NCBI RefSeq assembly: GCF_020164455.1
Contig: NZ_JAIQWW010000001.1
Location: 186,001 to 250,000 of the forward strand
Source: Phyllobacterium chamaecytisi
GTDB taxonomy: Bacteria; Pseudomonadota; Alphaproteobacteria; Rhizobiales; Rhizobiaceae
DNA length: 64,000 nt
Direction: 5' to 3'
The position numbers and the translations under genes are program-made. Positions 45,052 through 51,627 of this stretch are shown here, one piece after another. Every line of letters begins with the position of its first letter. Positions within the stretch are counted from its first letter, which is position 1. The notes beneath the pieces were generated by a model, which worked only from the letters and a program-made list of their open reading frames with translations, was not told where the DNA came from and did no database searches.

Positions 45052-46560
45052 CTACTGAAACGCCATCTCGTAGAAACTGCGCAACTTTCTGGAGTGCAGT
45101 TTCTCGGGAGGCATCTCGGCCAGCTTTTCAAGGGCACGAATGCCGATCTGCAAGTGTTGCGCCACTTGGCGTTTGTAAAACTCCGTCGCCATGCCCGGCA
45201 GTTTCAATTCACCGTGCAGCGGCTTGTCGGAGACGCATAGCAGCGTTCCGTAAGGCACGCGGAACCGGAAACCATTCGCCGCGATCGTCGCCGATTCCAT
45301 GTCGAGCGCGATTGCGCGCGATTGCGATAGCCGTTTGACCGGGCCGCGCTGGTCGCGTAGCTCCCAATTGCGGTTGTCGATCGTCGCCACCGTACCGGTA
45401 CGCATGATGCGCTTCAGATCATACCCTTCGAGCCCGGTGATTTCCGCGACTGCCTGTTCAAGTGCGACCTGCACTTCGGCAAGTGCCGGGATAGGCACCC
45501 AGACCGGCAAATCGTCATCCAGCACATGATCTTCGCGCACGTAGGCATGGGCCAACACATAGTCGCCAAGCGCTTGGGTGTTGCGCAGCCCTGCGCAGTG
45601 GCCAAGCATGAGCCAGGCGTGCGGCCTCAACACCGCGATATGATCGGTAATCGTCTTGGCGTTGGAAGGGCCGACGCCGATATTGACCATGGTGATGCCA
45701 GAACGGTCGTCACGTGCGAGGTGATAGGCCGGCATCTGCGGTAACCGGCCGATCGGCACACCCGACGTCGGTGCATCATTGCCGGCTTCGGTGATGAGGT
45801 TACCCGGCTCGATAAAACGCTGATAGCTGCCACCGCCTTCCGCCATCAGCCCACGCGCCAATGCGCAAAATTCGTCGATGTAGAACTGATAGTTGGTGAA
45901 CAGCACGTAGTTCTGAAAATGCATCGGTCGCGTTGCCGTATAATGCGAGAGGCGGTGCAACGAATAGTCGACCCTTTGCGCGGTAAACGGCGACAGAGGC
46001 ATGATACTGTCGAGGTCGTCCGTTTCATATTCGCCGTTGACAATGCGATCATCCGTAGCTGCGAGATCCGGTACGTCGAAGAGATCGCGAAGCGGGCGGG
46101 TGAATGCATCCGCTACGGATGATTCGACGTGTGTGCCCTCAAGGAAGGCAAAGTGGATGGGGATCGGTGTCGTGGATTCCTGTACCGTCACGGGACCGCC
46201 ATGGTTGCGGATCAACAGCCTTATCTGTTCCTCGAGATAGTTGTCGAACAGGTCCGGCCGCGTGATGGTCGCCGTATATTGACCGGGTGCCGACACATGG
46301 CCGAATGCCAGGCGGGAATCGATCTGCGCATAGCTTGATGTTGAAAGACGCACTTCCGGATAGAAAGCGCGGAAATGCATTGTGTCGCGTTCTTCGCCTC
46401 GCGCAACTCTATCGAAGGCATCACGTAGAAACTTAGTATTGCGTTCATACAGCGCGCTGAGCGCCTGGACGGCCGCCTTGGCGTCGGTAAATTCTCGTCC
46501 TTCGACATGGCTGGGCATGCTGATGGCGGTGGGCTTCTTGGTTCCGATTCTTTTGTCCAT
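45052..46560 (-). CDS. amn: AMP nucleosidase
   Basis: A 502-residue bacterial AMP nucleosidase. The N-terminal regulatory part has 'HFRAFYPEVRLSTSSYAQID'; the phosphorylase-fold catalytic part contains 'MVNIGVGPSNAKTITDHIAV', 'WLMLGHCAGLR', 'DYVLAHAYVREDHVLDDDLP' and 'ALDMESATIAANGFRFRVPY' with the catalytic Asp region 'CVSDKPLHGELK'. It splits AMP to adenine and ribose-5-phosphate. ATG 46,560 is chosen: longer frames run into the palindromic repeat at 46,604-46,879, which lies only ~44 bp upstream and so must overlap or replace the promoter. Confidence 0.93.
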   Translation of the reverse strand: MDKRIGTKKPTAISMPSHVEGREFTDAKAAVQALSALYERNTKFLRDAFDRVARGEERDTMHFRAFYPEVRLSTSSYAQIDSRLAFGHVSAPGQYTATITRPDLFDNYLEEQIRLLIRNHGGPVTVQESTTPIPIHFAFLEGTHVESSVADAFTRPLRDLFDVPDLAATDDRIVNGEYETDDLDSIMPLSPFTAQRVDYSLHRLSHYTATRPMHFQNYVLFTNYQFYIDEFCALARGLMAEGGGSYQRFIEPGNLITEAGNDAPTSGVPIGRLPQMPAYHLARDDRSGITMVNIGVGPSNAKTITDHIAVLRPHAWLMLGHCAGLRNTQALGDYVLAHAYVREDHVLDDDLPVWVPIPALAEVQVALEQAVAEITGLEGYDLKRIMRTGTVATIDNRNWELRDQRGPVKRLSQSRAIALDMESATIAANGFRFRVPYGTLLCVSDKPLHGELKLPGMATEFYKRQVAQHLQIGIRALEKLAEMPPEKLHSRKLRSFYEMAFQ

Positions 46561-46603
46561 GCCCCAATATAGTGACATAGCATGACACTTGAAAAGCGGT
46601 GTC

Positions 46604-46879
46604 TTAGAGCGGTTTGCAATCATATTGGATCGATCCTGTTTCTCGGATGGCGAGACAATCCACGCGGAAGGTGGCGAGGTCGATGTGTTTCCATCGTCCG
46701 ACGCCGCCTGACAAAGTGGTTGGCCGCCAGCCGGAAACCCGAAGGGCCGGGTGAATTTGCTCCAAATCCTTCGGGTTTTGGCTTTGTCCGATGGAAAGGC
46801 ATCGGCCTCGCCAAACCCCTCGACCTTGAACCAAATTCCCTCCGGCAGGATGATTCAATATGATTGCAAACCGCTCTAA
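46604..46879. mobile_element. MITE-like palindromic repeat with perfect 24-bp terminal inverted repeats
   Basis: A 276-bp element bounded by 24-bp ends at 46,604-46,627 and 46,856-46,879 that are perfect reverse complements (outer bases TTAGAGCGG... and ...CCGCTCTAA). The interior also folds back on itself, e.g. GTTTCCATCGTCCGA near 46,690 against TCCGATGGAAAGGC near 46,785, with a central GAAACCCGAAGG / CCTTCGGGTTTT pair. There is no gene inside. TA at each edge is consistent with a TA target duplication. It resembles the RIME/Bru-RS class of rhizobial non-autonomous palindromic repeats. Confidence 0.8.
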
Positions 46880-47040
46880 ACTCTCTGCAGACTGACGAGG
46901 AGAACGAGCCCTATACCGCCGTTTGATGGGTTTCGCCCTTCATAGCTTGCGGCAAAAGCCACGACAGGACCGACGAGAATGGCAGAGAAAACTAGCGCAC
47001 GCAGAAAAAGCAGCGATAAATTTGCGGTTGATTGTATCAT
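46876..47040 (-). CDS. Small exported or membrane protein, possibly truncated by the repeat
   Basis: A 54-residue reading frame with AAGGGG just before ATG. It has a hydrophobic segment 'LSLLFLRALVFSAILVGPVV' 'AFA' resembling a signal peptide, then 'SYEGRNPSNGGIGLVLLVSL'. The stop codon is formed at the edge of the palindromic element, so the original gene may have been longer and been cut by the insertion. I do not recognise the family; coding status is uncertain. Confidence 0.35.
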   Translation of the reverse strand: MIQSTANLSLLFLRALVFSAILVGPVVAFAASYEGRNPSNGGIGLVLLVSLQRV

Positions 47041-47274
47041 GATCCCCTTACTCCCTGTCCCGGTGCGCCTTGGCATTGTTGATTTCGAGACAATGGCCCA
47101 ACCGGTCTGAACGAAAGCTGATGCGTTCGTTCATCGCGCGTTCAACCAAGTCGTAGGCGGCTGCCTGCAGAATTGATCGAGGCGGGGGCGTCTATCCAAG
47201 CAAGAGAGGCTCTTGTTCGGACGGCGACGAGAGGGCAGGAAATCTTTGCTTAACTCTTCAAAACTGAAAGAAAA

Positions 47275-47314
47275 AGGCAGCCATGGAGGGACAACCATGA
47301 CTGCCTGTCTTTTT
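47275..47314 (+). terminator. Terminator-like hairpin in the 47.1-47.6 kb gap
   Basis: Stem AGGCAGCCATGG / CCATGACTGCCT (one mismatch in 12) with an 8-nt loop, followed by GTCTTTTTG; the minus strand also has a T-run (CTTTTTCTTT) on the other side, so it may work in both directions. No gene ends here, so a small RNA upstream on the plus strand is possible. The remaining gap from 47,041 to 47,650 shows no convincing gene. Confidence 0.55.
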
Positions 47315-47650
47315 GCCCGTGACCAGCGAAGGATCTGTCCAGGCGTCTTGGTCTTGTATTGTTCAATCCGGGCAGGCGACGTACCAACGAATAAAATAGA
47401 CAATACTTTTTCTATTCTTGACCTCCCAGAATTTCACTCAGGCTTTGTATGCAGGGAGGATGCACACAAACGATGATGACTCAACGATACAAGATAAAAG
47501 AACTTCAATATTCGGCATTTCGAAACAACTACACGCTGAAAGCTGATTGATAAGAGATATCGCAAATTTCCGCAATTATACCTTAGTCTAAATCGATTGA
47601 ATTTAAAAAAATGGGACAACCCATGACGTAACTGGTATTGCGTCAATTCT

Positions 47651-48052
47651 TCATAAATGCCGAATTTCTGCAGGTTGACGCTCCCAATGATCGTGCTTTC
47701 CATCCTGGTAATCAACGGGAGCATTTAACAGCTCGTCAGGTGTCAAATCGTCCAGGCAAGCGACGTTTATCGCGTAGAACACACCCAAATCCGGTGTTTC
47801 ACCACGGCCGAACGGTTTGACCCCGCACGTCCGACAGAAGAAATGGACGATGGTTCGGCTGCCAAACTGGTATTCAGTCAAATAATTTGAGCCGGAGGTT
47901 ACCCGAAGGGCATTTTCGTCAATAAATGCCTTCCAAAAGCGAGTTTTTGCGCAAAACGAGCAATTACATTTGCTCGTGCCCTGGTCGAGATCGAGGTCGG
48001 CCTCGAAGCGGACAGAGCTGCAGTGACAGCTTCCGTGATACGTCTTTTTCAC
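47651..48052 (-). CDS. GFA family (glutathione-dependent formaldehyde-activating-like) protein
   Basis: A 133-residue zinc-binding protein of the GFA/CENP-V fold: 'GSCHCSSVRFEADLDL', 'TSKCNCSFCAKTRFWK' and 'VHFFCRTCGVKPFGRG' supply the paired Cys of two zinc sites. The original GFA joins formaldehyde to glutathione, but most homologs have unknown substrates. Single gene, divergent from the beta-lactamase gene. Confidence 0.9.
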   Translation of the reverse strand: MKKTYHGSCHCSSVRFEADLDLDQGTSKCNCSFCAKTRFWKAFIDENALRVTSGSNYLTEYQFGSRTIVHFFCRTCGVKPFGRGETPDLGVFYAINVACLDDLTPDELLNAPVDYQDGKHDHWERQPAEIRHL

Positions 48053-48249
48053 TCTTTCCTCCGAGGGTAGTGCATAACCTTACAGTTAAATAACCTTTTG
48101 GTTTATTAACGGTTGCGATCACAAAGGTCAAGTTTGCTGTCACCACTTTTTTGAGCCACAAATTTTCCTTGGAAACTGCCATTTCGGATATCAGCTTGCG
48201 ACCCGGCGAGAATCCTCGCTGTTTGATTTGTCGGAGATGGAGATGAGAA

Positions 48250-49140
48250 ATGAGTGGTCGTATCACGCGCCGCGGGGCACTGATTGGTTCAATTCTGGCA
48301 ATGCCGGTCCTCGCCTTGTCGCAGAGGTCAATACAGGCTGCATCGGAGAGCCGGACGGACCTTGCCGGCGCGTTCAAGGCAATCGAGGCGGAAGCTGGTG
48401 CGCGCCTTGGAGTTTCAGCACACGATACCGGCAGCGATAATCGCATCGAGTATCGCCAGCACGAGCGCTTTGCCATGTGCAGCACATTCAAGTTTCTCGC
48501 GGCGGCGGCGGTCCTCGCGCGCGTGGATCGCGGGCAGGAGCGACTGGAGCGGATTGTCACCTACAAGAACAGCGATCTCGTTCCCTATTCGCCGGTAACC
48601 GAAAAGCATGTTGGCAAGGGCATGTCCCTCGAAGCAATCTGCGAAGCCGCAATCACGATGAGCGATAACACAGCCGGCAATCTCATCCTCGACAGTCTTG
48701 GTGGGCCCAAGGGACTGACGAAATATGCGCGCAGCCTTGGCGATGCGACGTTCCGGCTGGACAGGCGCGAAACTGAACTCAACGAAGCGAAGCCTGGCGA
48801 CGACCGCGATACGATCACGCCGTCAGCGATCCTGAAGGATCTGCAGAAGACTGCTCTCGGTGATGCATTATCCAAATCGTCACGCGATCAGCTCACCGCG
48901 TGGATGCTGGCCAGCAAGACGGGAGACAAACGCTTGCGCGCCGGCCTGCCGAAGGACTGGAGTGTCGGTGACAAGACGGGAACCAGCGACAGCGGCATGG
49001 CCAACGATATCGCCGTCATCTGGCCTCCAAACCGCAAGCCCATTCTTCTGGCCGTGTATCTATATGACCCGAAAGGGACCGCTGACAGCCGCAACGATAT
49101 TCACAAGAAGGTTGCACAGCTGATAGCCGAAAATATCTGA
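48250..49140 (+). CDS. Class A beta-lactamase
   Basis: A 296-residue serine beta-lactamase. The N-terminus 'GRITRRGALIGSILAMPVLA' has the twin-arginine look of a Tat signal. Catalytic motifs: 'MCSTFKF' (Ser78, Lys81; Ambler S70xxK), 'SDN' at 138-140, 'RRETELNEA' (Glu174 = Ambler E166) and 'DKTGTSDSGMAND' (KTG at 242-244). Cys77 corresponds to Ambler 69, but no Cys follows KTGT, so the C69-C238 disulfide of carbapenemases is absent. It should hydrolyse penicillins and perhaps cephalosporins. No ampR-like or mobile gene is adjacent, so it appears chromosomal and resident. Confidence 0.94.
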   Translation: MSGRITRRGALIGSILAMPVLALSQRSIQAASESRTDLAGAFKAIEAEAGARLGVSAHDTGSDNRIEYRQHERFAMCSTFKFLAAAAVLARVDRGQERLERIVTYKNSDLVPYSPVTEKHVGKGMSLEAICEAAITMSDNTAGNLILDSLGGPKGLTKYARSLGDATFRLDRRETELNEAKPGDDRDTITPSAILKDLQKTALGDALSKSSRDQLTAWMLASKTGDKRLRAGLPKDWSVGDKTGTSDSGMANDIAVIWPPNRKPILLAVYLYDPKGTADSRNDIHKKVAQLIAENI

Positions 49141-49190
49141 TGGCAGAGACTTAAGGACAACCTGGCAAGGACGCAGGGCCATTTATTCAC

Positions 49191-49475
49191 CCCTGCGTTC
49201 GTTGCTGCTTTAGGCAAAAAGCAAGCCATGTGTTGCGCATCTTGCAGGCGAAGCAGAACGCACCGAGCCAGCCGGTGCATTGAGGAGGATAGGCCACCTC
49301 AACCATGGCAAAGGCCCTGCCTGTGAGATTTGGAGGTGCGCTATGCGGTATATGCCGTTTAGGGTCACCCTAGAATTGAAAAGGACCCGGACAGGCTGGC
49401 AAGTCATCGTCCGGGTCCACTTTTCGATAAACTAGGAAAAGGGAGGTAGGTAAAAACCTGCCTCCTGCTCCAACG
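49191..49475 (+). repeat. Duplicated structured element, copy B
   Basis: Second copy of the element at 42,989-43,262, same orientation. Hairpins: 49,260-49,278 (GCACCG/CGGTGC), 49,280-49,302 (TTGAGG/CCTCAA), ORF-internal GACCCGGA/TCCGGGTC, and a final 11-bp stem ~49,440-49,468 (GGGAGGTAGGT/ACCTGCCTCCT). Each arm differs from copy A with the pairing kept. CACCTC in the second hairpin can pair with the ORF's Shine-Dalgarno. Both copies begin next to TTTATNCA, a possible -10 box. It fills most of the gap between bla and the DUF2147 gene. Confidence 0.7.
49343..49435 (+). CDS. Tiny basic protein B (30 aa), paralog of 43,138-43,224
   Basis: ATG preceded at 5 nt by GGAGGT (49,332-49,337), the same spacing as copy A. 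The product begins MRYMPFRVTL, continues KRTRTGW and ends VRVHFSIN. It aligns without gaps to protein A except for two extra residues near the end. An upstream overlapping frame is broken relative to copy A by a 1-nt length change, whereas this frame is preserved. Function unknown. Confidence 0.65.
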   Translation: MRYMPFRVTLELKRTRTGWQVIVRVHFSIN

Positions 49476-49535
49476 ACAAGATAACATTTTCCGTCGTATT
49501 GCCAAGCGGCATCTGATCCTGGCGATTGAACTCGT

Positions 49536-49883
49536 CTACTGCCGGGTCAGGCTTTCACTCTTGCAGATCAGCCCACCCATCACGCATCCGGAGAGAGAGA
49601 GCTTGCTCCCGCTGGCCGTCGCCTTGCCATTATAGGTCTTGCCTTCGTCGAGCTTGTTGACCGTGCCCTTATAGGATCCGTCCTTGCCCGACATTGAACC
49701 AATCGATTTGCCTTTGTATTCCCCCGTCAAAACTGTTCCGCAATAGGAATCCCCGCCGCACGAAGAATACTGAATGATCGTTCCGTTTGGCCGCTTCCAA
49801 GAGCCAACGATAGGCTCTTCCGCAAGGGCAGGGCCTGCCATGAGGGCGAAACCGGCCCAGGCCAGCAATATTTTGCGCTTCAT
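49536..49883 (-). CDS. DUF2147-like exported protein
   Basis: A 115-residue protein with signal peptide 'ILLAWAGFALMAGPALAEEP' and a mature domain 'IVGSWKRPNGTIIQYSSCGG', 'DSYCGTVLTGEYKGKSIG', 'KTYNGKATASGSKLSLSGCV', 'GGLICKSESLTRQ'. The W-x-x-x-x-G, YCG and G-C pattern is that of DUF2147, a periplasmic family with unknown role. ATG 49,883 with GGGAGGAAAG is chosen over an upstream in-frame start at 49,916. Confidence 0.8.
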   Translation of the reverse strand: MKRKILLAWAGFALMAGPALAEEPIVGSWKRPNGTIIQYSSCGGDSYCGTVLTGEYKGKSIGSMSGKDGSYKGTVNKLDEGKTYNGKATASGSKLSLSGCVMGGLICKSESLTRQ

Positions 49884-49933
49884 ACTTTCCTCCCGAAATG
49901 CGTGGCTGCACATCATCCATGCATTCCGGCGAT

Positions 49934-49955
49934 ATTACGCATACGTAAACGTAAT
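49934..49955. promoter_or_regulatory. Inverted repeat in the DUF2147 promoter region
   Basis: ATTACG-N10-CGTAAT, with a further ACGTA core inside, lies ~50 bp before the DUF2147 start. On the minus strand TTGAAT and TAATAT flank it with 16-bp spacing. The TTACGT half-site recalls the dyad before the ETF-QO gene. The remainder of the 49,884-50,323 gap is AT-rich without a recognisable gene. Confidence 0.35.
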
Positions 49956-50323
49956 TCAAGATCGCTTGCGACAGAATTTCGATCCTTGCAGCCATGCAAT
50001 GGCGGGAAATTGTAATCACTCCTCGCCTGGCAAACCTGTTCTTTGGTTATCAAATGCTTGAAATCCCACACCTGCATTTTACGGGAATTTTCGACAAATG
50101 CCCGCAATTGCTGGTGCGTTATATTTAATAAATTCCGAAATTTACGAGTTGTTTTTGTTTTGTTTGTGCCCGGTTAATCATGCCCTTTAACAGCAATTTC
50201 AAGCCTATGCTGCATTCTCGAAAGCATCGAAAGAACACGCCCAACAACAAAACAAGCGGTTCTCAGAAGTCTAACAGGGCTTTCGTCAAGTAACGGTTCG
50301 GGTTCAACAAGGGATTTGGTAAA

Positions 50324-50590
50324 ATGGCACGCTTTGATCTTCAGCATACCGATAGTGGACACGCCGGGGGCTCGGCGCAGACAGATATTCTCTTTGAGAT
50401 GGGTATTATGTACGCAACAGGCCGGGATTGCGCTGTCGATCTTGTGGCAGCCCATAAATGGTTCAATATCGCCGCCATCAAGGGGTGCGACCGGGCGGCT
50501 GAACTGCGGGCAGAACTAGCTCAGTCAATGTCGAAGCCCGATATCGCTGCCGCCCTGCGTGCTGCACGCGAATGGATGACCTCCCACTAA
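50324..50590 (+). CDS. Sel1-repeat small protein
   Basis: An 88-residue protein with one Sel1-like repeat: 'DILFEMGIMYATGRDCAVDL' followed by 'VAAHKWFNIAAIKGCDRAAE' and a second helical pair 'LRAELAQSMSKPDIAAALRA'. Single short SEL1-like proteins occur widely in rhizobia. There is no signal peptide, so it acts in the cytoplasm, probably as a protein-binding module. Confidence 0.75.
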   Translation: MARFDLQHTDSGHAGGSAQTDILFEMGIMYATGRDCAVDLVAAHKWFNIAAIKGCDRAAELRAELAQSMSKPDIAAALRAAREWMTSH

Positions 50591-50717
50591 AACCGTGCAC
50601 CCGTTCTGCACAAAATCCCATATTGTGAACTCAATCACAACGGGTTATCGTAGTGTTTGCAACCTTGGGTATACAATTGGCTGTCTGGTCACGTATGGAG
50701 TGTTGCTGTGAGTGCGT

Positions 50718-50948
50718 ATGATTCTTGACAAAGACGGGGAAGTGATGCTTGACGATCTTGAAGGATTGTTATCGCGATTAACGGATGCTCAAAAACAGCT
50801 GATATTGTTGTCTGCCAAGTCAAAAGCATTTCCGGATAACAATACATTGAATAAAGTTGCCACCTTATCTCTCAATATTTCAGCAGTTGAAGCACTTATC
50901 GCCGACGCCCGGGACCAGAAGGCCCGGCCGGTCAAGGCCAATGATTGA
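50718..50948 (+). CDS. Hypothetical small helical protein
   Basis: A 76-residue protein starting at ATG (a GTG two codons earlier is in frame). It is largely helical: 'MLDDLEGLLSRLTDAQKQLI' 'LLSAKSKAF' and 'TLSLNISAVEALIADARDQK'. No family was recognised. Composition and a bidirectional terminator just after the stop support it as a real gene. Confidence 0.5.
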   Translation: MILDKDGEVMLDDLEGLLSRLTDAQKQLILLSAKSKAFPDNNTLNKVATLSLNISAVEALIADARDQKARPVKAND

Positions 50949-50955
50949 GCATTGG

Positions 50956-50982
50956 AAACTCCAGCTTGGAAAGCTGGAGTTT
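50956..50982. terminator. Bidirectional terminator between the small ORF and dps
   Basis: Perfect 11-bp stem AAACTCCAGCT / AGCTGGAGTTT with loop TGGAA, A-rich on one flank and T-rich on the other. It lies in the 54-bp gap between two converging genes. Confidence 0.85.
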
Positions 50983-51002
50983 GTTTCGCTCACTGCTTAC
51001 GC

Positions 51003-51530
51003 TTAGACGCTGGCCGGCCCGACACGTGTTGCTTCGAACAGGAACCAGTGCCTGCGCTCGGTCTCATCTATGAAGTTCTCGATGATACTTGTCGTGGCGC
51101 TGTCGCCATGTTCGCTGCACAGCTCGTGAACCTGACGCAGATAGCCAATGAAGCTCTTATTATCGTCGCGCAGCTCCGCCAGCATATCTTCCGGTGTGAC
51201 GAAATTGGCATCGTTGTCGGGGATCCGTTGTTGGGCGCTGATCTGCCCGATGGACTTCAACGTCGTGCCGCCGATTTTCCGGACCCGTTCCGCGAGAACG
51301 TCTGTCATCGCGAAAATCTGCTCCGCCTGTTCGTCCAGCATGAGATGGAAATCGCGAAAGTGCGGGCCGCTCATGTGCCAGTGAAAATTCTTGGTCTTCA
51401 TATAGATTGCAAAGGTGTCTGCGAGCAGAGCATTCACCGCTCCGGCGATATCGCGCACTGCATTGCCGCCTAGATCGCTGGGTGTAGCGGTTGGAGCACG
51501 TTTGATGGTCTGCAGGGATTTTTTAGCCAC
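51003..51530 (-). CDS. dps: DNA-protecting ferritin-like protein Dps
   Basis: A 175-residue Dps. A basic N-terminal tail ('MAKKSLQTIKRAPTATPSDL') precedes the four-helix bundle with the ferroxidase site 'KNFHWHMSGPHFRDFHLMLD' 'EQAEQIF' (His, Asp and Glu ligands). The C-terminal 'RRHWFLFEATRVG' is typical. It stores iron using hydrogen peroxide and may bind DNA through the Lys/Arg tail. Confidence 0.93.
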   Translation of the reverse strand: MAKKSLQTIKRAPTATPSDLGGNAVRDIAGAVNALLADTFAIYMKTKNFHWHMSGPHFRDFHLMLDEQAEQIFAMTDVLAERVRKIGGTTLKSIGQISAQQRIPDNDANFVTPEDMLAELRDDNKSFIGYLRQVHELCSEHGDSATTSIIENFIDETERRHWFLFEATRVGPASV

Positions 51531-51627
51531 GGGTCGATCTCCTTGACGTAGGGAAACGCTTCGACAGACACTCGATCAGCCGAGTGCCGCGCGCTAGTTC
51601 TAGCACGCGTTACCCAGCATTTCTGCC

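Noticed and set aside
46582-46863. Reading frames inside the 276-bp palindromic element
   Set aside because: Both strands are open because of the palindrome; no transposase motif and no ribosome site.
47131-47403. 90-residue minus-strand frame in the 47-kb gap
   Set aside because: It runs through the strong terminator hairpin and shows no recognisable pattern or ribosome site.
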